Shown in pieces: positions 34,914 to 43,648 of a stretch of 64,000 bases of DNA; position 1 is the stretch's first letter; the number at the start of each line of letters is the position of its first letter. A model generated the notes under the pieces. That model worked only from the letters and a program-made list of their open reading frames with translations, ran no database searches and had not been told where the DNA came from. The position numbers and the translations under genes are program-made. Origin of the DNA: Bradyrhizobium macuxiense (GTDB lineage: Bacteria; Pseudomonadota; Alphaproteobacteria; Rhizobiales; Xanthobacteraceae); NCBI RefSeq assembly GCF_007993935.1, contig NZ_VITY01000002.1, positions 124,001-188,000 on the forward strand, in the 5' to 3' direction.

Positions 34914-36185
34914 TTACAGCTTGGTCGAGTGACCATCGTTGAAGATCAGGTATTCGATGTTGCTGATCTGGGTCGTCTGGCCGTTGCTGAAGTTGACGTC
35001 CAGAGAACCGTCCTTGCCGGCGGTGATGCCGGTCACGTCGGTCGAAGAGTGATCCAGGAAGGTCAGGGAGTCCTTGTTGCCGGCACCACCGTCAATGGTG
35101 TCGCTGCTGTGGAGGTTGGACAGGTAGAAGTAATCCTGGCCAGAGCCGCCCACCATCGAGGCCGTACCGGTGGCGGAGCCGACGAACGAGTCCTTGCCGT
35201 CGCCGCCGATCAGCGTCTGGTTGCCCGAACCGGCGACCAGCGTATCGTTGCCGGAGCCGCCATAGAGCGTGTCGTTGCCGGCACCGCCGTAGAGCGAGTC
35301 ATTGCCGTCACCGCCATAGAGCGAGGTCGCATGCGACGCATCGCTACCCGAGTAGAGCACGTCCTTGCCGGCGCCGCCGTACTCGGCAACAGTGCCGGTA
35401 CCGCCGACCAGCAGGTCGTTGCCGGCGCCGCCATACAGCGTGTCCGCACCCGCACCGCCATACAGCGAGTCGTTGCCCGCGCCGCCGTCGAGCCTCGAGC
35501 CGTGCGAGGCATCCGAGTTCGAGTAGAGCGCGTCGTTGCCGGCACCGCCACTGAGCAGGTTGTTGCCCGTACCGCCAACCAACACGTCGTTGCCGCGACC
35601 GCCCGCCAGATCAGACGAGGTACCGCCGTAAAGCGTGTCGTTGCCGGAGCCGCCGAGCAGCGTGTCGGAGCCGGTGCCGACCAGCAGATCGTTGCCAGAG
35701 CCGCCATCCAGCGTGCTGTGACCGGAAGCATTGTCGATCAGCACGTCGTTGCCGGCGCCGCCGCTGAGCGAGTCGTGACCCGCACCACCGAAGATCGTGT
35801 CATTGCCGGCGCCGGCGAGAACCGTCGTATCACCGGTGTTGTTGATGAAGACCTGATCGTTGCCGGAGCCGGTCGCGACGAGCACCGGGGTGCTGCCGTT
35901 GACCGACAGCGTCACGTCGCTGTTGGTGGCCTCGATGATGGCCTTCAGGTTGGCGTCTGTGTTGACGGTGTTATTGGCGTTGGTTTCGATAAGAACATTG
36001 GCCGACGGATCCGGGTTGGAGATGCCCGCACCCACCTGCACCGGGACGGCCGTTCCGTCATCCGGGTTGGTGTAGCCGATGCCCGAGTTGATCAGATAGT
36101 TGAAGATCTGTTGCTGGGTCGCGTGATCGATCGTGGAGTTGATCGCGTGTTTGAGGTCAGTCTGGTCGAGATTGTAAGTCGCCAT
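34914..36185 (-). CDS. RTX repeat protein 3, putative type I secretion substrate
   Basis: The shortest of the three paralogues (423 residues). It has the shared N-terminal domain ([42 protein letters not shown]) and about a dozen GGxGxDxLx repeats between residues ~130 and 350. Its C-terminal ~150 residues are nearly identical to those of RTX1, including [12 protein letters not shown] and [20 protein letters not shown], which points to recent duplication or gene conversion. ATG 36185 is preceded by AGGGG. It is the first of the three genes in transcription order and has its own terminator, so each RTX gene may be separately expressed. Confidence 0.87.
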   Translation of the reverse strand: MATYNLDQTDLKHAINSTIDHATQQQIFNYLINSGIGYTNPDDGTAVPVQVGAGISNPDPSANVLIETNANNTVNTDANLKAIIEATNSDVTLSVNGSTPVLVATGSGNDQVFINNTGDTTVLAGAGNDTIFGGAGHDSLSGGAGNDVLIDNASGHSTLDGGSGNDLLVGTGSDTLLGGSGNDTLYGGTSSDLAGGRGNDVLVGGTGNNLLSGGAGNDALYSNSDASHGSRLDGGAGNDSLYGGAGADTLYGGAGNDLLVGGTGTVAEYGGAGKDVLYSGSDASHATSLYGGDGNDSLYGGAGNDTLYGGSGNDTLVAGSGNQTLIGGDGKDSFVGSATGTASMVGGSGQDYFYLSNLHSSDTIDGGAGNKDSLTFLDHSSTDVTGITAGKDGSLDVNFSNGQTTQISNIEYLIFNDGHSTKL

Positions 36186-36856
36186 CGATGTAGCCCCTGC
36201 TTTGGGATACGAGGATTCAAGCCGCTCGTCCGCACCTAAGCTGTTGAATCACAACTGGTTTGTTGCGACGCAGCTCAAATGTGGACATACGTTACGAACT
36301 TGTTAAGTCCATTGTTAAGTCCGCAATGCCGGAGTGTCAATCAGCAATGCGCCATTAACGACTGGTTCCATCTGATTTATGTGAGACTTAGCACCACTTC
36401 GCACCTGCGCTAACATTCAGCGCAGGCAAATCTCAAATGTTAGCCGCGACGCAAAAAAGGGTAGTGATTATACGGGGTTTCATCGGCCCTCGGGATCGCG
36501 CAAAAGCCCGGAATTTCACTGATGTTGTGCGTGCTTCGAAGCGATTTTCTGCTCTGAAAAAATATTTCTGCGCCGCATGAGAGCTTTTGCAAAAAAGCGT
36601 CAAACTTCACAACCGGCCGGCGGTCTGACCTGTGTTATGGCTGGTTCCGGTTGCAGACCAGAGCTCCGGGCGAGCAAAAATCGGGGAATCGATCGCAGAA
36701 TCGGGAGCAATCCGACCACCTTGTCGAAGCCGCCGGCGTCAGAGCAAGCGCCCGACATAACAAATTAACATCAGATTTGCCGCGCCCCGTTAGGGACGAC
36801 GACGCAGGAACCGCGCAGGACGGCGCCCGACCCGGCGGAGCAACCGCCTGCATCGC
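36186..36856. promoter_or_regulatory. 671-bp AT-rich control region upstream of the RTX genes
   Basis: The longest gene-free stretch in the window. It holds a direct repeat TGTTAAGTCC at 36301-36310 and 36313-36322 (12-bp period). It also holds a 9-bp perfect inverted repeat GCTAACATT (36409-36417) / AATGTTAGC (36436-36444) with an 18-bp spacer, and further TTAAC elements near 36355 and 36765. These are plausible operators for the minus-strand RTX3 gene. Frames of 60-76 codons at 36577-36881 have no coding features and are not called; the last ~250 bp are otherwise unexplained. Confidence 0.5.
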
Positions 36857-38011
36857 TCATTCAGCCGCGGCGCGCGCGTAGATGGCCTCGAGCAGCCGGA
36901 GATTCTCATCCGGCGCGTAGCGCGCGAGATAGACGGCCCGCGCGGCCTGCCCCCATGCCGCGGCGCGATCAGGGACGGCCAGAAGGTCAGTAATCCGGTT
37001 TCTCAGCGCGGCCGCGTCGCCCGCCGGCGCCAGCGCGCCGGTCTTGCCGGCGCTCACCACCTCGGCAAGCCCGCCGATCTCGGATGCGATCACCGGCGTG
37101 CCCCGTGCGAAGGCCTCGACCACCACCATGGGAAATCCCTCGTACCATAGCGACGGCACGACCAATGCCTGGGCGTTGGCCATTTCCCGAAGCACCTCCG
37201 CGCGCGAGCGCGCGCCGAGGAAACTGACATGACCGGGCGCGCGGGCCTCGAGCGCGGCGCGTTCCGGCCCCTCGCCCACGATCCGCAAGGGCACATCGGT
37301 CCCCGCAACGGCGTCGAGCAGCACGCCGACGCCCTTCTCGCGGCTCAGCCGCCCGACATAGAGCAGCCCGGCGCGCGGCGTGGCCGGATCAGGCGCTCCC
37401 GGATCGGCCATGAAGTTCGGCTTCACATCGATCCGGCCTGCGTCGAAGCCTGCTTGCGCGAACAGGGTGCGGGCAAACTGCGTCAGCGCGATCAGGCGCA
37501 GGCCGGGATGGGTCCAGGTGCCGCGGCGCTGATGCTGCGCGATCATGTAGGCCGAGGCCAGCGAGCCCGGCAACGATCCGCGGTAGCAGCGATGGGCGAC
37601 GCCCCAGAGATGACCGCGGTCGAGGCACTTGTGGCAGATGCGGCCATCGCGCAGCAGCATGCCGCCGGTGCAGATGGTGCGATAATTGTGCAGCGTCACC
37701 ACCGCAGGCACGCGCCTTTGCCGGCAGACGTCGAACACGGCGGGCGACAGCAGCGGGAAAAAATTGTGAACGTGCACGATGTCGGGGCGGAAGCGCTCGA
37801 TGGCCTCCGCCATGGCCTGTTTTCCCCGCATATTGTCGGCGATCGACAGCGTCGTCGCAATCCGCGCGGCGAGCGAGTTGATCGCTTCGTTGCTGACCGT
37901 GAGGGTTTCAACGCTGTGTCCTGCGCCGCGCAGCAGGTCGACTTCCGCTTCGAACACGACGTCCTCGCCGCCGCGTCCCTGATACCTGTTGTGCGCGACC
38001 AGAATCTTCAT
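36857..38011 (-). CDS. glycosyltransferase family 4
   Basis: 384 residues, GT-B fold. The N-terminal half begins MKILVAHNRYQGRGGEDVV and includes VHVHNFFPLLSP. The Cys-rich ICHKCLDRG...HRCYRGS segment is typical of one GT4 subgroup. The donor half shows LLYVGRLSREKGVGVLLDA, RIVGEGPER and the E-x7-E motif in EGFPMVVVEAFARGTPVIAS. It would add a sugar to a lipid-linked oligosaccharide in the cytoplasm. ATG 38011 overlaps the heparinase-like stop (ATGA, 38008-38011), making it the third gene of a tightly coupled trio. Confidence 0.9.
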   Translation of the reverse strand: MKILVAHNRYQGRGGEDVVFEAEVDLLRGAGHSVETLTVSNEAINSLAARIATTLSIADNMRGKQAMAEAIERFRPDIVHVHNFFPLLSPAVFDVCRQRRVPAVVTLHNYRTICTGGMLLRDGRICHKCLDRGHLWGVAHRCYRGSLPGSLASAYMIAQHQRRGTWTHPGLRLIALTQFARTLFAQAGFDAGRIDVKPNFMADPGAPDPATPRAGLLYVGRLSREKGVGVLLDAVAGTDVPLRIVGEGPERAALEARAPGHVSFLGARSRAEVLREMANAQALVVPSLWYEGFPMVVVEAFARGTPVIASEIGGLAEVVSAGKTGALAPAGDAAALRNRITDLLAVPDRAAAWGQAARAVYLARYAPDENLRLLEAIYARAAAE

Positions 38012-39999
38012 GACCGGCGCGCCGGATCGGGAACCCAGCGCAGCTCGGTCACCAGATCTTGGCCGGTAGCGAGCGTACCGGAGCCGATCAGCGTCGTCGC
38101 CGGCACCTTGAGATCGAAGGACGGCGAATACCAGCCGGCCGGCATGGCCTCGTCACCGCGATACGATGTCCAGCCGAGCCCCTCCGGCAGATCGAGCTCG
38201 CCGCGTCCGCCGGGCCATGCGAGCAGCGCCCTGTGCCCATCGAGCCTGCATTCCACATCAGGACCGAGATGCCAGCTGAGGCTCGCCGGCACCGCAGGCC
38301 CTTCATCGGCAAGCACAATATCCGTGACGACGAGCCGCATCGCCTGACGCTGCAATCGCACCGAGCGCCGATGCACGAGACCGGCCTCGTCCTGATATCC
38401 CGAATGCTCCGCGACCCAGCTTGCGTCCGCATCACGATCATCCAGGCCGCTTGAGGCGACCAGCCGGCTCTGCGCATGCCGCGTCCAGAGGAACGGTCCG
38501 CCGGACGCCGACTGGTCGCGCGCCAACAGGCAGAGTGTGTTGTGCGCCAGCGTGGAGCGGAAGTAGGCGCGCCAGCGCGGATCGCCGTGGTAGCAATAGG
38601 TGCCGGGGTCGGCGAAGATCTCGACCCCACCGATCCTGCATTCAAGCGACAGCGCATCCGCATGGGCATGCGCCGCAATGCGACCGAAGCCATGCGGACC
38701 GTGATCGCAGCGGCACCACACCGCCCTGTCGGCATCGACCAGAAACGTCTGCCCCGCCGCATCGAGCAAATGCGGGCGGCGCGCAGGCCGCGCTGCGATC
38801 GCACGCGCGTTGACGCCGTCGGTCAGAAGGAACGTGCGCAGATCGGGCTCCGGCAGATCGGGCCACCATGGCAGAGCGCCGAACAGGCGCGCGCCGGTGG
38901 CGAGCAGCCCGAGCCAGCGATTGCCGGCGTGATCGTCGAGCAACAGGCCGATGCCGTCGTCGCCATCGCCCTGCCGCGGCGGGTGCGCGCGATCGTCCAG
39001 CATCGCGGCAATGACGTCGCTCATGCGGCACATCGTGGTCCAGACCGCATCGTCGAGCGGATGTCCCGACGATTCGCCCTGCACCGCCGCGGCAAACAGC
39101 AGCTCGAGGACAAAGCCGTGATAGTCGGTCGCAAGCTCTCCATTGCTGCCGCAGCCAAGCGTTTGCGCAACGGCTTCGTATGCCAGCGTGCCGGCGGATT
39201 GCTCGCGCCATCGCGCGCTGTCGCGGAAGAACGGAAACACGCAGGCCGCCACGAACTGTCCGGCCGCCTCCGCGATCACGTGATTGTTGGCGGAGGAGCC
39301 ACGGCTCGGGAACTGCGACAACCAGAATTGATGCGCGTAGAGCTGTGTCACGAACAGGTCGTTGTCCTCGAACAACGCGGGGGCGCCGGGCCAGTTCTGC
39401 AGCAGCTGGCGCACCCAGGCCCACGAGATCAGCCGCACGCCAAGCTCGATGCCGCTGATCCAGTGCGGGCCGCGCGGGAACGGATTTTCGCGCCACCAGC
39501 TTGTGAGATGCTCGGCCACGCGCCCGGCATAGCGCTCGTCCGAGGTCAGGTAATACGCTGATGCCAGCACCGTAAGATGATGGTGACGCGACGGCTCCCA
39601 GATGTATTTGATGTTTCCGACCGCAGCCTCGTCGCGATAGGGAACCGCAAACGCATACATATCCGCGGGCGCCCGCTTGCCGCTGCGGACATCGACGAAC
39701 CAGTCGGGCGTTTCGCCGAGCGCACCATGATCCCTGGCAAAGATCCGCCAATGGCCGGCGAGAATCCGCTCCGCGCTCTGGATCAGCCGCTGGGCAGCTT
39801 GCCGCGGCGCGTCCACCGGCGACGGCAACGGCTTCAGCCGCGGCCGCCGAGGGCCCGGCGCGAGCCTGGCGCCGGCATGTCGCGCGATGTCGGGCGGCGT
39901 GATGCGCCAGAGCAGACGCAGCACCTGATCGTTCACCCGTCCGGCAAGCTCGGACGGCTCCATGCGCTGCAGCCGGCGCAAATACCAGGCCGGATTCAT
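38008..39999 (-). CDS. heparinase II/III-like protein
   Basis: 663 residues from ATG 39999, which overlaps the upstream stop (ATGA). An N-terminal (alpha/alpha) toroid covers ~1-350, with GPHWISGIELGVRLISWAW and the catalytic-type SSANNHVIAEAAGQ. The beta-sandwich half has AHAHADALSLE, GTYCYHGDPRWRAYFRSTLAHN and later sandwich strands, as in heparinase II/III and oligoalginate lyase-type polysaccharide lyases. Such enzymes cleave uronate-containing glycans by beta-elimination. No signal peptide is seen, so it may act on cytoplasmic or lipid-linked intermediates or be exported another way. The fixed partnership with a bi-domain oxidoreductase and a GT4 suggests a joint role in uronate-containing polysaccharide metabolism. 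Confidence 0.85.
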   Translation of the reverse strand: MNPAWYLRRLQRMEPSELAGRVNDQVLRLLWRITPPDIARHAGARLAPGPRRPRLKPLPSPVDAPRQAAQRLIQSAERILAGHWRIFARDHGALGETPDWFVDVRSGKRAPADMYAFAVPYRDEAAVGNIKYIWEPSRHHHLTVLASAYYLTSDERYAGRVAEHLTSWWRENPFPRGPHWISGIELGVRLISWAWVRQLLQNWPGAPALFEDNDLFVTQLYAHQFWLSQFPSRGSSANNHVIAEAAGQFVAACVFPFFRDSARWREQSAGTLAYEAVAQTLGCGSNGELATDYHGFVLELLFAAAVQGESSGHPLDDAVWTTMCRMSDVIAAMLDDRAHPPRQGDGDDGIGLLLDDHAGNRWLGLLATGARLFGALPWWPDLPEPDLRTFLLTDGVNARAIAARPARRPHLLDAAGQTFLVDADRAVWCRCDHGPHGFGRIAAHAHADALSLECRIGGVEIFADPGTYCYHGDPRWRAYFRSTLAHNTLCLLARDQSASGGPFLWTRHAQSRLVASSGLDDRDADASWVAEHSGYQDEAGLVHRRSVRLQRQAMRLVVTDIVLADEGPAVPASLSWHLGPDVECRLDGHRALLAWPGGRGELDLPEGLGWTSYRGDEAMPAGWYSPSFDLKVPATTLIGSGTLATGQDLVTELRWVPDPARRS

Positions 40000-42182
40000 C
40001 TCAACGCGGTCGAGGCGCGCGCTGCGCCCTTCCCTGTCGCGCCGATCGTCAGATCGACCGGCATCCCCGCAGCCGCACTCTCCTGCACTACGAGCGTTGC
40101 GCGGGTGGTCGCAATCAGCGAATCCAGCGCGATCGGCATCGCGGCCCCCGATGCCACCGCCGTGACGAAGGCATCCAGCATCGGCCGCTGCCCCTTGTCG
40201 AGCCGCGCGGTCTTCGCCGTGCGTTGTCCGGCGTGCCAAACCTCGAAGCCCGAGAAATTGTCGAAGACGGCAAAGCCCGTGCTTGCCGAGATTTCGAGCG
40301 CCTCCTTCGGCACCCGCGCATCGCCGCCGGTGAGATAGCTGAGGCTCGCGACCGACCCGTCGGCAAAGTCGAAGGTGGCGACGAGATTGTCGACATCCTT
40401 GCCCGCCGTACTTGCAGAGACGCGCACCGGCCCGGCGCCGAGCCACCACGACAGCACGTCGATGAAATGCCCGCCTTCGCCGACGAAGCGGCTGCCTTCG
40501 CTCTCGGCCTGCAGATACCAGGATGATTTCTCCAGCGGGCCGGCGATGACGCGATATTGCAGGGTCTGCGGCCCTGTCGGCGCGAACGCCGCACGCATGC
40601 CCAACAGCAGCGGCGAGAAGCGGCGGTTGAAGCCGACCATCAGCCGGTCGTTGCCGGTCTCGCGGACCACCTGCTCCAATTGATCGAGTGCATCGGTGTC
40701 GATCGCCAGCGGCTTTTCGACGAACACCGCCTTGCCGGCGCGCAACGCTCGGATCGCGAGGCCGGCATGGGAGGCGTGACGCGTCGCGATCAGCACGGCA
40801 TCAATGTCGTCGGCCTCGAGCACCGAGCCCGCATCCGTCGAGGCCCGCGCAAAGCCGAACTTGCGCACCGCGGTGGCGCCGCTGAGGCCGGTGTTGGTAG
40901 CGACTTCGACGAGATCGGCGCGCGCGTGATTGGCAAGCTGTGGCAACAACATGCTGGAGGCATAATTGCCCGCGCCGATGACGCCGAGCCGCACCCGGCC
41001 GCCGCGCAGGGCAACGGCCGGACGATAGATCATCTGGATCGCGCGCGGAGCCGCGTCCGGATAGGCGAACACCATGCCGAGGCCGACCTCGCCCCGGCTC
41101 ATGCGCTCGAACGCCGACGTCGCCTGCTCCAGCGGCACGGCTTCGGAAATCAGCGACGAAAAGTCGAGCCGTCCATCGGCAAGCAGCGCGACGATCGCCT
41201 CCATGTTGCGCTTCTCGGTCCAGCGCACATGGCCGATCGGATAGTCGATGCCGCCCTCCTCGTAGAGCGGATCGTAGCGGCCAGGGCCGTAGGAGCGCGA
41301 GAAGCGAACGTCGAGCTCCTTGTCGTAGAACTCGTTCCACGGCAGGTTCAGCGTGCATTTGCCGATATCGACGATGCGGCCGCGGTCGCGCAGCAGTGCT
41401 GCCGAACGCGAGGCGAGATCGGGATCGTCGCTGCCCGCCGTGATGAACACGCAGTCGATACCGTTTCCTGCCGTCAGCTGATCGATCCGCGCGCGAAAGG
41501 AGGCCGCGGCATCGTCAGATGCGACCGCGCAGATCGCGGCGCCCGCAGCCTCGGCCTGACGACAGCGCGCCTCGAGCCGGTCGAGCCCGGTGACCACGAC
41601 ACCGGCGCTGCGCAGCAGGCGCACCATGATTTGCCCGATCAGGCCGAGGCCGATCACGCAGGCGGTCTCGCCGAAACGAATCTCGGACTGGCGCATCGCC
41701 TGCAGCGCGATCGAGGCGATCGTGGCGAATGCGGCCTGGTCGAGCGCGGCACTGTCCGGCAGCGGCACGCAGAGGTTCACCGGCACCCAATTATATTCAG
41801 CATGGGTTGCATATTGATTGCCGCCGCAGCACACCCGCTGCCCGACCGAAAAGCCGCCGACGCCCTCGCCGACCTCCACGACGGTGCCCGACAGCGAATA
41901 ACCGAGCGGCGTGTAGGAATCGAGGCGGTTCATCACCTTCTGATAGGTCGCAACCAGTCCCTGCTGGCGGACCGAGCGCATCACCTTGGCCACCTGGTCG
42001 GGGCGCGCACGCGCCTTGCCGAGCAGCGACAGGCGGCCTTCGGTGAACTTCATCATCTCGGTGCCGGTCGATACCGCCGAGAACGCCGTGCGCACCAGGA
42101 CCCCGCCGGGGCGGCAGCGCGGCGCCGGCACGTCGATCAGCTTGAGCTCGCCGCTCTTATAGTTCTGCGCGATCTGCTTCAC
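39996..42182 (-). CDS. bi-domain oxidoreductase (MDR alcohol dehydrogenase + Gfo/Idh/MocA)
   Basis: 728 residues fusing two NAD(P)-dependent modules. Residues ~1-370 are a medium-chain dehydrogenase/reductase: GYSLSGTVVEVGEGVGGFSVGQRV, the Rossmann turn IGLGLIGQI and a tail typical of the family, though the full catalytic zinc ligand set is not obvious. Residues ~395-715 are a Gfo/Idh/MocA domain: RLGVIGAGNYASSMLLP, the EKPLA motif (VFVEKPLAID) and GGHFIDVLSWWLG with the catalytic-type His. This architecture is known from polysaccharide clusters beside heparinase-like genes. The likely reaction is oxidation or reduction of a sugar or sugar nucleotide. First gene of an ATGA-linked trio. Confidence 0.9.
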   Translation of the reverse strand: MKQIAQNYKSGELKLIDVPAPRCRPGGVLVRTAFSAVSTGTEMMKFTEGRLSLLGKARARPDQVAKVMRSVRQQGLVATYQKVMNRLDSYTPLGYSLSGTVVEVGEGVGGFSVGQRVCCGGNQYATHAEYNWVPVNLCVPLPDSAALDQAAFATIASIALQAMRQSEIRFGETACVIGLGLIGQIMVRLLRSAGVVVTGLDRLEARCRQAEAAGAAICAVASDDAAASFRARIDQLTAGNGIDCVFITAGSDDPDLASRSAALLRDRGRIVDIGKCTLNLPWNEFYDKELDVRFSRSYGPGRYDPLYEEGGIDYPIGHVRWTEKRNMEAIVALLADGRLDFSSLISEAVPLEQATSAFERMSRGEVGLGMVFAYPDAAPRAIQMIYRPAVALRGGRVRLGVIGAGNYASSMLLPQLANHARADLVEVATNTGLSGATAVRKFGFARASTDAGSVLEADDIDAVLIATRHASHAGLAIRALRAGKAVFVEKPLAIDTDALDQLEQVVRETGNDRLMVGFNRRFSPLLLGMRAAFAPTGPQTLQYRVIAGPLEKSSWYLQAESEGSRFVGEGGHFIDVLSWWLGAGPVRVSASTAGKDVDNLVATFDFADGSVASLSYLTGGDARVPKEALEISASTGFAVFDNFSGFEVWHAGQRTAKTARLDKGQRPMLDAFVTAVASGAAMPIALDSLIATTRATLVVQESAAAGMPVDLTIGATGKGAARASTALR

Positions 42183-42292
42183 AGTCGGTCAATCGCCTCA
42201 AGTTAACAGCGCTCTTGTATCGCGCCCGCCACCCGCAATGAAGCCGGGAATATCATCAAAGTTACTTCATGACTTGCAGATTAACATTCCTA
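42183..42292. promoter_or_regulatory. promoter region of the oxidoreductase-heparinase-GT4 trio
   Basis: A 110-bp AT-rich gap between two minus-strand genes. AGTTAACAGC lies at 42201-42210 and TTAACATTCC at 42281-42290, both of the recurring TTAACA type. Confidence 0.35.
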
Positions 42293-43531
42293 TCATTCCA
42301 GCAGCAGAACCGGTTTGGGCGAGATTTCAATCTCGCCATTGGCGACGGCTCCTTCGCCACCATCGAGGCCCTGGTAACGGCTGAAACGCGGGTCGACCCG
42401 ATAGGAGGACCGCCCCTTGGTGCTCCAGAGGATCAGACCGTTGCGGCCATCCGGCATGCGAAGCTCGACGCGCCAGGTCGACGGCGACGTCCTGGCTGCG
42501 CTCACGACGCTGGCGCCGACCAACCATGACTGGACGGTGCGGTAGGCCACTCCGCTCGGAAGCAGCCCGCGCGCCGGATCCCATAATTTTCCAAAATCGC
42601 TGCCGCCGCCGGCGAACTCGTACCAATAGAACCGGTCGACGCCGCCGATCCATTTCAGGATGTAGGCGCGCGCCAGGCACCCGTCCGGATTGTCTTCATA
42701 GGACGACCAGCCGGCCTCGGTGTCCCAGATCGGCCGTGCGGATAGATCATGCGCGGCGAGGATCTGCTTGAAGCGCGCGATGATTCCGAGCACGGCTTCG
42801 GGTTCGCTCGTATAACCATGGAACGCGAACACGTCGGCATATTGTCCGCCGCCTTGCGCCATGAAGGCCTTTTGCCAGCGATAGCCGTCCGGCGTGCCGT
42901 TGGACGGCGGCGTCAGCACGGTCAGGCTGGGATCGCTGGCCTTGATGATCTGATAGGCCCGCTTCTGCATCTGGACCATGGTCGCGATGTCGCCGGAGTA
43001 ATATTTGGGATCCTCGGGCTCGTTCCAGATTTCCCAGTATTTGATGCGGCCGGCGGCACGGGTGACGGCGGCGCGCACCCATTCATCCCATGACGCGAGA
43101 TCGGCGGGCGGCGAGCTTGCGCCGGGCGTGAACGCCGGCGGCGCATCTTTCACCGACGCGGCCCAGCGTGGCGTGTAGGCGAGATTGAGCACGATCTCGA
43201 CATGCTCGCGCTCGGCCGCCGCAAGGATGGCGTCGAAGCGCGCCCAATTGTAGATGCCGGGCGCCGGGTTGATCTGCGCCCAGTAAATCGCGCCCCACAG
43301 CCGAACGCCGTCGAATTTCAGCTCGGGCCATGGTTGCGACTGTCCGATCGCGTTGATCGTCATGCCGAAAAGCGACGGCGGGATCACGGCATTCACACGG
43401 CTCACATTGAGCGCATCGTTTGCGGCCGCGCCGCTCCACTGCAGCGGCCATTTATGGGCAAGCGGCAGCGCCGTGCTCAAAACCAGTGCAATCAACGCCC
43501 TTTGACCCCAATCCCTCACTCTGCCTGCCAT
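42293..43531 (-). CDS. PslG-like clan GH-A glycoside hydrolase
   Basis: 412 residues with an N-terminal signal-like hydrophobic stretch (ALIALVLSTALPLAH, ~12-26), so periplasmic or exported. The (beta/alpha)8 barrel shows FDGVRLWGAIYWAQINP and VEIVLNLAYTPRWAA. The acid/base Glu171 lies in YWEIWNEPE and the likely nucleophile Glu272 in PIWDTEAGWS, the clan GH-A pair at strands 4 and 7. It resembles PslG of Pseudomonas and GH39-type enzymes, which hydrolyse biofilm exopolysaccharide and sit in EPS operons. It is divergent from the GT4 gene at 43649. ATG 43531 has AGGGAC upstream. Confidence 0.85.
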   Translation of the reverse strand: MAGRVRDWGQRALIALVLSTALPLAHKWPLQWSGAAANDALNVSRVNAVIPPSLFGMTINAIGQSQPWPELKFDGVRLWGAIYWAQINPAPGIYNWARFDAILAAAEREHVEIVLNLAYTPRWAASVKDAPPAFTPGASSPPADLASWDEWVRAAVTRAAGRIKYWEIWNEPEDPKYYSGDIATMVQMQKRAYQIIKASDPSLTVLTPPSNGTPDGYRWQKAFMAQGGGQYADVFAFHGYTSEPEAVLGIIARFKQILAAHDLSARPIWDTEAGWSSYEDNPDGCLARAYILKWIGGVDRFYWYEFAGGGSDFGKLWDPARGLLPSGVAYRTVQSWLVGASVVSAARTSPSTWRVELRMPDGRNGLILWSTKGRSSYRVDPRFSRYQGLDGGEGAVANGEIEISPKPVLLLE

Positions 43532-43648
43532 GTCCCTGTCTCGTCGCCGTCACATCGGTGCCGGGATTGCATCATGCAAGCCGCGTATGTTAATGCCGAT
43601 GTTAGTCGGATTGTGATGCTGTTAGGTCAATGGTATAGATCATCGCAG
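43532..43648. promoter_or_regulatory. divergent promoter region with three TGTTAR motifs
   Basis: Between the PslG-like gene (minus) and a GT4 gene (plus). TGTTAAT (43588-43594), TGTTAG (43600-43605) and TGTTAG (43620-43625) lie in the same orientation with starts 12 and 20 bp apart. The third overlaps the sequence just before the GT4 start, where a repressor could act. Confidence 0.45.

Noticed and set aside
30760..36185. Regularly spaced short DNA repeats as a possible CRISPR array
   Set aside because: The repeats are coding RTX nonapeptides, vary in sequence, have no unique spacers and no cas genes are near.
30775..36239. Long plus-strand reading frames opposite the RTX genes (449, 336 and 436 codons)
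   Set aside because: They are antisense shadows of Gly/Asp-rich repeat codons, with Val/Ala/Arg-rich nonsense and no family features; the minus-strand frames have starts, terminators and clear RTX motifs.
36577..36881. Small plus-strand frames of 60-76 codons in the long intergenic region
   Set aside because: No Shine-Dalgarno, signal peptide or compositional evidence; low-complexity Arg/Ser/Pro content fits random frames in GC-rich DNA.
43532..43648. CtrA binding sites (TTAA-N7-TTAA) as the explanation of TTAA motifs
   Set aside because: The spacer is 8 rather than 7 and the second half-site is TTAG, so a CtrA assignment is not supported; kept only as a candidate in the motif finding.
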